From Cristatella mucedo (lineage: Eukaryota; Bryozoa; Phylactolaemata; Cristatellidae): a stretch of DNA of 64,000 nt. Under the pieces are notes generated by a model. That model was not told the origin of the DNA and searched no databases. It saw nothing but the letters and a program-made list of their open reading frames with translations. Below are positions 1 to 10,928 of this stretch, one piece after another. The DNA lies in contig WPIO01000005.1 of NCBI GenBank assembly GCA_009760855.2, forward strand, positions 10,186,501 through 10,250,500. Reading direction: 5' to 3'. Made by a program: the position numbers and the translations under genes. The stretch's first letter is position 1, and every line of letters starts with the position of its first letter.

Positions 1-3000
1 GCAGGGTCGTGATCCTGGCGCAGCCGACGTGGTCGCTCCAGAACGCCTTCCTGAAGCGCGTGTCCTGATTCTGAGCGAGCGGCAGCAGGACGTAGTTGGC
101 GAACGTGCGGTCGCCGAACGACGCGGCTTCGTACTGGTCGAGCAGCGCAGCGTACAGGTCGTAGAACGACGCCAGGCCGGCGATGGGCGGGCGAAGCAGG
201 TCGAGCCGGGCCAGGCTGCTGCTGCCGGGCGTGAACAGCAGCCGCAGCAGGCCGCCCAGCAGGCGCCGCACGTCGCGCTCGAGGAACAGGTCGCCGTCGA
301 CGAGAAAGACGCACGCCAGTCTCGCCAGCCGCGCCGCCGGCGTGACCGCAGCGAGCACGTCCGAGCGGCGACGCTCGAGCAGCCACGCCCACTGCAGCGC
401 GGCTCGCACGGCCGCGCCGTGCTCGGCTTCCGCACTGCGCGAGAGCTGCCGCCGCGCCGCAGCATCCAGGCTCGCCTCGTAGCACGACACGATGGGCAAG
501 TACGGCCAATCGGCGGGCGCCAGCGGCGCGGTCGCGCAGCCGGCGACAAAAGCCGTGTCGCCCCCTGCTGCGCCGGCGGCTGCCGTCTCTGACGAGTCAA
601 GGTTCAGCTCCGCCATGAAGCGCTGACGTATCGACGGCAGGCTGGCTATGGCCGCCTCGTCGACGGACGGGTCTCCGGCGGCGGCGTCGTCTAGCGAGAC
701 TGCCTGCAGCTGGCAGTCGAGGTCGCGTCCCTTGTCATTGCTGTCGTCGGCAGCGGCGAAAAACTCATGCCGGAAGAGGACGCTGCCGAGCAGCTCGGCC
801 GCCATGCGGCTCTCGACGCGCCTCAGGCTCGGCAACGCGGCGAGCGCAAGCCTGTGGTAATCTTTCAGATGCCGAGCGCTGACTGCTGCGATGGCGGCCA
901 GGGGCTGCTGCTGCTGCTCCTTGGCCGCCACCGCGCTACAGTAGTCTGCGGCGAGCATGCTCAGGTGGACCACGGCTTCGAGCTCGTGTCGCGCAAAGTA
1001 GTCGGTCTCGCTCGTCAGCCGACCGGCGAGCAGACGGCGCAGCGTTCCGGCAGCATACGCCTGCGCCGAGTCGCAGCCGAGCGCCAGCGAGGCGAGCTGT
1101 GCGGCGAGGCCTCGCTGCGCTCGGCAGATGCCGCGCGCGAGACGCAGCAGCGACGCCAGAGCGCAGGCAGCGCAAAGGCGCTCCTCGGCGTCTGCTGCAT
1201 CGGCGGCCGGCGCCGAGAGCCGAGGCAGCCTGCTTCGCGAGCCACTGCGTGGATCACCCTGGTCGACTGCAGCGGCGGCGGCCGAGGAGGCGGCTGCTGC
1301 TGCATCGTTGTAGCTCGGAGAGCGGCTGGCTGCGGCAGCCTGCGAGTACCACTTTCGCACGGCAAACGACTCGAGCAGCGGCCGCACGACGCCGTCCGCG
1401 AGCCGCTCAGCAAGCCGCTGCCAGTCGGCGACGCAGTGGCCGCCGGGTGCGTGCGGCGCCACCTTCAGGTAGGTCGAGAAGAAGTTGAGTGCCGAAACTA
1501 GAGCGTCGTGCGAGGCGCCAGCGTGTCGGTCGGCAGATACGACCGCGGTCACCAGGCGACGCAGCAGCAGCTCGACCGGCCCGAGCAGGCCGGCGAGCGC
1601 GCGACTCCAGGCCGCAGCTGTCTCGCGGTCGACCGGCGGCCCTCGCGCGGCGTCGCCCGAGTCGGCGCCGTCCGAGGAAGGCACGCCGACGCCGCCGCCG
1701 TCGGCAAAGCGCACCCTGCGACCGCCGCTGCCGGCGCCATTGTCGCCGCCGCCATCGTCGAGAGAGCGCTCTCGGAAGCACGCGCTCGAGGCGGCTTCCA
1801 GAAGTGACACGATGGCCGCCAGGTAGTGGCCGCCGCCGCCGTCGGCTGCCGTCACGCGCTGGCACAGCCGCTCCATCAGCGCCGGGTACACGTCGAGGGC
1901 GGCGTCGAGGCCGAGGCCGTGCCGAGCGCACGCCCGCCACACGAGCACCGCCTCGATGGCCACCTCGTCGATCAAGGCTGCGGGCAGATGCAGCACCGCG
2001 GCAGCGTCGGGCAGGAGCGCGAGCCGGCTCAGCCGTTCGAACAGCCCAGCCGAACCGGGGCGGCTGGCGTCTGCTGCTGCTGCTGCAGCGAGACCGGCCG
2101 CTAGGCTGCCGCTGGCAGACGCCACGACGCGCAGCAGCCGCAGGGCGGCGGGCACGGGCCGGCAGTAGACGGGAGAGCCCGCCTCGACGCTGCCGCCGCT
2201 GCTAGCGCCGTCAGATGGCGCTGCATCGGCCCAGCTCAGGGGCACGAACTGGTCGAGCACACAGGCCACGAGCCTCGGGCAGCGGCTCACCTCGTAGGCG
2301 GCCTGGCGTGACGTCTGCGCCACCCTCACCAGAATTTCCAGGATGCGATTGACCGTGTCGGGCTGCGGACGCAGCACCTCGAGGATGTAGCGCAGGCGCT
2401 GCAGGAAGGTCATGGTCAGCAGCGCCTTCACGACATTCCACTTCGACTGGTCGTCGTCCCCATCGTCGTCGTCGTCGTCGTCCGTGCCGGCCTCAGAAAC
2501 AACTGCCGCAGCTCGCTTTCCGCGTGCCGCCGCAGCAGTGGCGTAGCAGGGCACGGCGCATGACCACGTGCGCGAGAGCCGCAACAGTGCGGCATCGCGC
2601 TCGTCCACGAGCAGGGCGTGCAGGGCGGCCACGGCGACGCCGATCAGCGGGTCGTGGTCGAGCGCAGAGCGCAGCAGCAGCACGAGGCCGGCGTCGAGCA
2701 GGCCGGGCAGCACCGCGGCAGGCGTCTGCAGCGCCGGTGCCAGCGCGCCGCGAGCGTCGCTCCGCACGACGTTGCCGAGCGTGCGCAGCGCGAGCGCTCG
2801 CTGCCGGACACTGGTGCTGCGCGCGAGCCGGAGCAGCTCGTCCAGCGTGTAGCCGCCGCGCTCCGGCTCGTCGCCGTGGTGATGAAGGCCGAGGTGAAGT
2901 GGCACGTCGGCGGCAGGGTCGACGACGTTTCCAGAAAAGTCGAACCTGGCCGCCATTTTCGACGCGTCGCCAGATGCCGCGGGCGGCGGAAGGCTGGCCG

Positions 3001-3102
3001 TCCACTGAAGCTTCTGCGACTCGACCACGTCCATGTGCAGCCAGCCCGGGTCGACTTCGAGGGGCAGCGCGACACCGGCGGCGGCGACAGCAGCAGCGGT
3101 CT
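1..3102 (-). CDS. RPAP1: RPAP1 coding exon 4 (RPAP1_C domain and C-terminal region; runs off the window)
   Basis: A single uninterrupted frame of 1,034 codons, with no stop, continues past position 1. The acceptor is CCGCTTTGCAG|AG, phase 1. It encodes WLHMDVVESQKLQW, then RFDFSGNVVDPAADVPLHLG and HHHGDEPERGGYTLDELLRL (RPAP1_C), then the helical region (SKWNVVKALLTMTFLQRLRY; ILEVLRPQPDTVNRILEILV). Near the window edge come WPYLPIVSCYEASL, PAARLARLACVFLVDGDLF and EAASFGDRTFANYVLLPLAQ, all recognisable RPAP1 C-terminal blocks. It is very GC-rich with Ala- and Ser-rich insertions, and an Asp run encoded by repeated GTC/GAC lies near 2460-2480. Confidence 0.95.
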
Positions 3103-6100
3103 CTGCAAAGCGGCCGAGAGGTGGAACTAGGAAGCCCGCATGCTCGGCCCAGCAATCATGACGGCCGCTAGCATGAAGCTGCGAAGCTGGTCTGACAGCT
3201 GCGTTTATTTAGCAGCAGACAAGCCGGAAGGAGCTCCGTAGCTATAGCTGCCTCTTGCAGCTGGCATTGAAGAATTGCCTATTAACCATTGTATCTCCAA
3301 GTCTAAGAAGTCTAATGGCCCTCTAGACCTCAGTGCTACTGTTCTCCTTATGAGATGCATAGACCTGCTTCAGCCCAGATTAACTAACAAATATATAATA
3401 AAAAAAATACATAATTCGTTTCGATAGCAACCTACGAGAACATAATCTCTATTCAGGCACTTCACATATGCTGCAGGACTCGACGTCATCACCTCGGTCA
3501 TCAAATGTATTCACCTTGACCTCGGTCGTTTAAGGCGTGCACCTTAACCCTTAGGCAAAACCAGGGGGGGCATAACAATACACTAGCTTAATTAACCACC
3601 ACTTTTATATAGCAACAGAAGAGCCTTTACGGCTATCACCACCACTTGCAGCGGTAATAAAGGATAGTGCACTGCAAGATTCGAATCCACGACCTCGGGA
3701 CACAGGTCGTGAAAGCAACCGCATTACCTAGTGTGCCATCACGGATCACCATGAAGTGAATGCACAAAGATCGTCCGAGGAACCTCGAAATATACCTCAA
3801 GGGCTCCATGCTTGATCCTGTTTTTTTCACGGTTTATAATCTTATCTCTTGCAGATGTGATTGCCAAGCACAGTACAGGCTTTCACTTCTATGCAGATGA
3901 CACTCAGTTATACCTTTGCTTTGATCCCCTCCAGCATGTCAAATTCTTTCAATTCCCTTGCTGCATGTATTGATGACATCTGCACGCGAATGACAGCAAA
4001 TTTTCTTTAATTGAATGATGATAAAACCAACTTGCTAGTTATGGGCAAACCAAGTGTAATTCAGAAATTGGAAAGGTTAGCGCTTGAAATAGGCACTACC
4101 TGCATAACTCTTGTTGAATCTGCACGAAACCTAGGTGTCCTGTTCCTAAGTGACCTTTCTTTAGACGACCACATCAGCTCCACAATCAAGTCTACCTACT
4201 TTTGGCTACATAGCATTGCTGAAATTCGGGCTTGTTTAGATATGTATACCACATCTAAGTTGGTCCATGCATTTGTGACATCCCGTCTTCTTCTGTAACT
4301 CTTCTGTAACGACTTCTGTAACTCACGGCTTGCTGGTCTACTGGCCTGTGCCCTCAGGTGCTTACCGATGGTGCAAAACTGTGCAGCTAGGCTTGTCTGT
4401 CGTGAGCCTCGCAGTTGCCACATCACACCACTTCTTGCCGACCTGCACTGGCTACCAGTCAAGCAACGCATAGACCAAGGTTTTGTCAGTTATTTTTAGG
4501 TCCCTTCATTCTTTTGCTCTAGCCTACTATAAGATCTACTTCCCCACCAGGCTAAGCATCGTACAACCTGCTTTTCGGAATCTAACTGTTTACCTATACT
4601 TCATACAAACCTCAAATTCTTTGGAGACCGTGCCTTTAGTTCGTATGCTCCCAAAGCCTGGAACTCATTTCCGATTTGTGTCACGGCATCTCCTGACTTG
4701 ACCTCATTTAAAAGAAACTAAAAAAATCTATTTATCACAGCATATAGCAAGTGACTTGTCCTTTATGGGCTTGTGCAGACTGACACTGTGCATGCTGCCA
4801 TTATCCATACGTGCATGCTGATCCTGTGAATGGCACCCCTAACCCGGTTATTCTTGTTGTTTATTGAGCATGCTACCACTAACCATTCGATCGTGCTTCC
4901 TTTGCAGCAATTGTAAAGCACCTAGAAAGAGATTGAGTTCTCTGAGGGCGCTTTAGCAAATGTATTATTATTATTAAATATGTCCCTAGCCTCAGGTCTG
5001 GTGCAAGTATATATCCTTCAAAAAGGCTGTTGTAAGGCCACTCACTAAACAGTCGGCACCACACAAGGAGAGCTTTTACGCAACTTCTGCCCAGTCTCCC
5101 TATTGCCTTTCCTATCAAAGACTCTGGAACGAGCAGTAGCAGACTAGTTAAACTCTTTTAACATGCAGCATGTTCCACTCATGTTTTAGAGCTAATCATT
5201 CCTTAGGGATGCTGACTAAGGTCGAGTCTCTCTGCTGGTTCTGCTAGATCTTTCATGTCTACGAATTCATAGACGGACGAGAGATAAGGCACGACTGCTA
5301 CCCCACTTGACCAAAGCGGGCATGATGCAAACTTGCGCAAGGGCGCTGAAGCGCAGTGCAGGCACCTCACCGGCGCGTGTGTCACGTTCGTGCGACATCT
5401 CACGGTCCACTCTGCCTGCGGTCTCCGAGGACTGCGTGCGGCGGCAGGCGGCTGCCACCTCGAGAGTTTCTGAGTGCACACACTCCGACGTCACGATGGC
5501 CTGAGCAGCGGCATCTGCAGCAGCTGCCTCTGGTCTCGGGTCTCCTCCGGTGTCCGGCTGCAGCGCTGGACCATCAGAGGCGGCATCCCGCACCAGCCTG
5601 CGCTTCTTCAAGAGTTCGCATAGCTGCAGACCTGCGGCAGCCAACGACCCAAAGCGCAATCAGTGAGCTGAGCGTGCAACCGAAGTCTCGGCATGCACGA
5701 AGACAGACAGACTCGGCGTTAGTGAGCCCCTCGGAGCAGGAGTAGTAACACTCTCAGTCTGAGAAAGAAAAACCTACTTGCTGCATACCGGAGTGGTATT
5801 GTGGAAATGATAGCGGGCAGCAATCAAAGTTTAAGGAAAAAAATGGACGGGTATCTAACCAACTGATATAACCTGGTTATGGCAAGAGGCTCCTCAGATC
5901 AGGCCATTTGCAATGAAAGTGCAAACCACCATGCGCTGACTAACAAGAACAATGGAAGACCTGGATGATCATTTAGAAGCCTCACATACATAGTTTGCTT
6001 TCAGGAGTGGAAAGGGCAACAAATCAAAATAGAATGAGCTAAACTCAGCAGAGCAAAGGCAGGTGAAGAACACTCTTACTAATCATTACCTCTGCATACC

Positions 6101-9100
6101 AGTGCTGCGCACAGGACATTTCTCTGTAAATGTGTCAAGCCAGGATTGTAAGAGTCGGTTGATAGTTTCTGGAGACCAGGTGATAAACAAAATCTAATTA
6201 TTTAATATCGAGGTTCATTTTCTAAAGTTTTCCTGGGATCGTGGCTGATTAGATTTAAATTACGCTAAACTGTAATATACACTGACCAGGGACAGAAATA
6301 TACGATGCCCTTGAGTACAAATCCAGGCTTCATTATACGTTTACCGAGCGATACTGAATTGCCTGTCTCATATAATAGAGGAGGGCTTGCCAGGTATAGC
6401 ACACTGTTGAATATCACTACAATGCACACTACTGCAGAGTTTCTTATGCAAAGCCTCAAGCATACTGACCTACAATGATGGGACTATGTCAAGGGCAAAT
6501 AATGTCCATTAATTCATTTTCAAACGTAAAAGTCAGCCTTAGGTTGGCAGAGATAGATCCATCACCATACTATCTCTATAAGCTTTCCGGGCTTAATTAT
6601 CACAATTCCGGTGGCTTGCAAGTCCCATTTACCGATGATTAACTGTTTGAGCATACGGCTACACACAAGTACTTAGCCCAACATTTGCCCAAACACGTGC
6701 ACTTACGAATACTCACATGCCCATATACCTGCAAACCGCCACGCCTGCAAGCGGTCGTGCTCTCACACTGAATAACAATGAACAAAAGGTTTCATACTGA
6801 TGTTACAGCCACATTAAACCACTTCACTACGATTACCACCGGCTTTCCATTAACCTCAGGGTGTCGACTTCATGGGCCTATTAGTAACTTTTGAAGCCTT
6901 GCTAGATCTGAAATATCTTATCCCTGTTTCCCCTTCTGTGGCACTTTACAAATGCTGTAAAGGAAGCATGACCATATAGTTAGCGGTTACATGCACGGGT
7001 CAACGTGCATAATATGGTTAGTGGTAACATGCACAAAGTGAGCACTATAAGCACACTAGGGACAAATCCCAAGGACCAGGCAGACTCTTTAGGAAACAGG
7101 TGCATTCTTAGCTTCTTTTTAAATGTCACCAAGGCAAGGGATGTCATAACATCAGTTGGGAACGAGATCCAGGCTTTGGGAGCAAGCAAACAAACTAAGG
7201 CACGGTCTCAAAAGGATTTGAGGTAGATCCGAGGCATACCTACCCAATTTGAGTCAAATGAAGAGGTGGAACGTAGGCTGGCCTGGTTGGAAAGTAGCCC
7301 TGATAGGTAGGCTGGAGCCAGAGAATAAATGGAATTAAAAGTGACTAAACCCTGAAGTCGATACCCTGACCGATTGGGAGCCAGTAAAGGTCGGCAATAA
7401 ATGGTGTAATGTGGCAACATTGATGCTCACTACAGACAAAACATGGCTGCAGAGTTTTGCACCAGCTGTAAGCGCCCGATTGCACAGGCCGGTAGACCAG
7501 CTAGCGATGAGTTACAGAAGTTGAGACGGAATGTCACAAATGCATGGACCAGTTTATATGTAGAATCCCTGTCTAAGCAAGCCCGAATCTTAGTAATGCT
7601 CTGTAGCTGAAAGTAGGCAGACTTGGCTGTGGAGCTGTCATTCAATTTATAATTTTCCTAATGGCAATCGATGGGTCAGCTCTCATCAGAACGACTCGTG
7701 GCTTCGCCAACGCTCTCAATGCATCAGGAGTTTGGAATGTAATGAGCGTTAACTACTTAGTACTCACACTAACACAAGTGCCTCGGCATGCTCTCACGTT
7801 AGCTGGGCAACGGCATAGCGACACGCCGGAAGCTCAGTGCGACAGAGAACCGGGTTCAGGTACCGAGGACCAGGCTAGGCCTTTCCCATCGTCATGGGAA
7901 CGAGTTATATACGACAGGCAAGTAAAGTGCCAAGAAAGAAATTATTTTTGTGTGAGGGCACTCTATAAATTTATTGGTATCATTATTTTCACTATTTCTA
8001 TTATCATTATAACAGTGCACTGCACTCACCAAGTGAATCTTTCAGCTTACGCTGCTCAGACAGTATGTCGTCGGGGCTCATCGATGCCAGATAAGCATCA
8101 TTTTCAGCGCTCATCTGTTTCTGCCACTGAGTTTCACTGACAGCAGGCTGCATGCCCGTAACCGAAGCGCTGCCGGAGTGCTCAGCCGATGAGTTCGTAG
8201 TGTCCATGGGAACAGCGCATGCTGCAGCCTTAGCAGAGGCTGCCTCCATTTGACGAGCAAATATGCTCTTCTTTTTACAAGCTACAACAGAGTTCCATGC
8301 AGAGCATGAAATTAGCAAAAGCATGACGACACAGATAATTATACCAATAATACACATAATGGTCACATTCACTGCCCATAATGTTGATAAGAAAATTCAA
8401 ACTGTTAGGAGAACATCACAGCTGCAAGTAGGAAGGGCCATAGATCAAGTCTCGAAAGCCTTGGCGATGCAGTGCCGAAGAATAGTACATACAGTACTGA
8501 TGCTCTCTCCCTGTAGTAAGGTCACTGCCAGCAACGATAAGTGAAGTGCACAAGCATTACTAAGTCATTGGCTTATTCAACCACCGAGGGCGGGTGGCCA
8601 TCAAAGTACTGGCCAGAGAGTATCGACCTCTACTGATCTCGAATAACACAACTTTCTACTGATGTAATCCTGGTCAAACTGCATGTGCATTTTGACCTAA
8701 AATACTCAAGAGGTCCCAAGATACTTGCTATACTATCTATATAATTATTTATAATTATACTATATTTATTTTAGTTATTTATTATTTTATCATATTTATA
8801 CTTTATATAATTATATATATATATATATATATACACACCCCTATACTAACTATCATGCGCCACATGAGAGAAATCTACATTTAAAATCGCCCCTCCTTGC
8901 CCCACTGTAAATTGCCCAGTGTTTTAAGCCAGGGCAAAGGTGCTTGCTCTTCACGACCCAGGTCGTGGGTTCGAGCCTTGCAGTGGGCGATTTCTTGATT
9001 GCCCACTGCAAGCAGTGGCGATAGCTGTGAAGGCTCTTCGGCCGCTATACAACCGAGAATGTTGAATCAGCTAACCTTTTAATTTGACTACTTTCAGGAC

Positions 9101-10893
9101 TACCGGGCCAGAGCATGAGCCCAAAAACTGTTAGCCATTTTCCAACTTACCTGATTTGACACTAGCTACCCATATCTACCGCATCAGGCTCATCCTACCC
9201 AGGCAGTTCGGCGAAATGGGTGACTGGATATAACTTCAGGATCTCGTTTCAGAGGTGATTGGTTTGATTCCCGAGGACGGCAATGTGTGCCCTGTCTTCC
9301 TAAGCCTAAGATTAGGGCAGTGATATAAATGGGCAAAGATCATCCGAGTAACCATTTATATAGACGGTACCTATGGGCTAGGTATTCGGTCCACTTATTT
9401 CCTAATATATACTTTCCTTCTTGCCGATGTGATCGCCAAGCACAATTTAGGCTTTCACTTCTATGCCTACTACACACATGTACCTGTGTTTTTACCATTC
9501 CAGTCTCCAAACCCGGCAAACTCTCTAAACTCCCTTGCTGCAGTACTGCTGTCCTGACTTCAAGATTCCGTCCTGACTTCAAAATTCAGTCACTCACTTA
9601 TAGATCCCTTCGTTAAATAACTCCAGCCTACTTATCAGATCTACTCCCCAACAGAGGCGTGCCGATGGGGGGGGGGGGGTTGCGGGCATATGTCCCAGGG
9701 CGCTGAATCCGAGGGGGGTGCCAAAACGAGCACCTAATACTGGGGGGGGGGGGAGCGCCAATCTGTGCGATTCGTCTCCGGGCACACAAGATCCTAGGAA
9801 CACCACTGATCCCCAGCCAGGCTAGGCATCGTAACATCATGCTATTCTGACTCAAATCGTTTACCTGTGCCTCAAGCCAATCTCAGATCTTTTGGAGACC
9901 ATGCCTCCAGTGCGGTCCTACCCGACCGACCTCACAAATCCTCAGGAAAAACTTGAAAAACACTTGAAAAGAAGCTGAAATGCAGCTGCATTTTCACAGC
10001 ATTTTCCGGGTACATGCGATTTCTCCATTGTAAGCCCGTGCTGACACCGAGCATGTTACTACTAACCATATCTGCAAGTTGATACAGTGCATTGTACCTC
10101 TAATCAACTATGCTTCCTTACACTGTGCGCATTACCACTTGCCATACGATTATGCTTCCTTTACAGCATACGCCAAGTCACTAGAATGAGATTCAGTTTT
10201 CTGAGGCTGCTATAAAAATATACATAATTCATTTATATAGCACCCTAAGAGAACTTAATCTCTATTCAGGCGCTTCACATTTGCCTTGAGGCTCTAGCCC
10301 ACGACCTCAGTCAGACCTTGGTCGGGGCGAGCACCTTAACCGCTAGACCAAACCAGCTCGGCAAATTTATTATTATTCATTATTACTTTACTATCTAAGA
10401 GCCTTATGCGCTGCCATGACAAATACCCCTGCTGGCTATCCGTTTGTGTGCACACAGCACAAATAACATATTAAATAAACCTAAGCACATAAGCTACAGC
10501 GCAGAAAGCATGCTGCGGTCTCACAACAGGAAGCATTAAACAGGATGTACAACATACCAATTGTATGACAAGAGTTTACACATACAATGGCGAGTCAATG
10601 CCAAGGGATCTTCTTCGCCAGCAGAACAGACCTAATGTGGTGCTGCGAATGCCCTGAACGATGATTGCGAATTTGCCAAGTAGGAGAAACGCTTTTCCAA
10701 GCTCTTTACTGCATTAGCGTCAACGCCAGCGCTAATGACAGTGCTATTGAAAGCGAAGTTAAAAACTGCCTGCACATAAGGGAATTTACTTCGTCGATGT
10801 GAATCGCCCTTTATGCGCTCATGCATGGCACAATTGTAATGCACGCTGGTATCGTGCTGTAACTCGCGTATTAAGCTCAAACCTTCAGAAACA

Positions 10894-10928
<35 letters not shown>

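Noticed and set aside
29-3171. Many long open frames on both strands over the first 3.1 kb
   Set aside because: They are Arg/Ala/Pro-rich shadows of the GC-rich RPAP1 exon, which itself has no stop inside the window.
3600-4980. Tandemly placed similar sequences that might be mistaken for a CRISPR array or satellite
   Set aside because: They are unrelated repeat families (SINE2, SINE1, LINE A) inserted next to one another, without regular spacing, in a eukaryotic intron.
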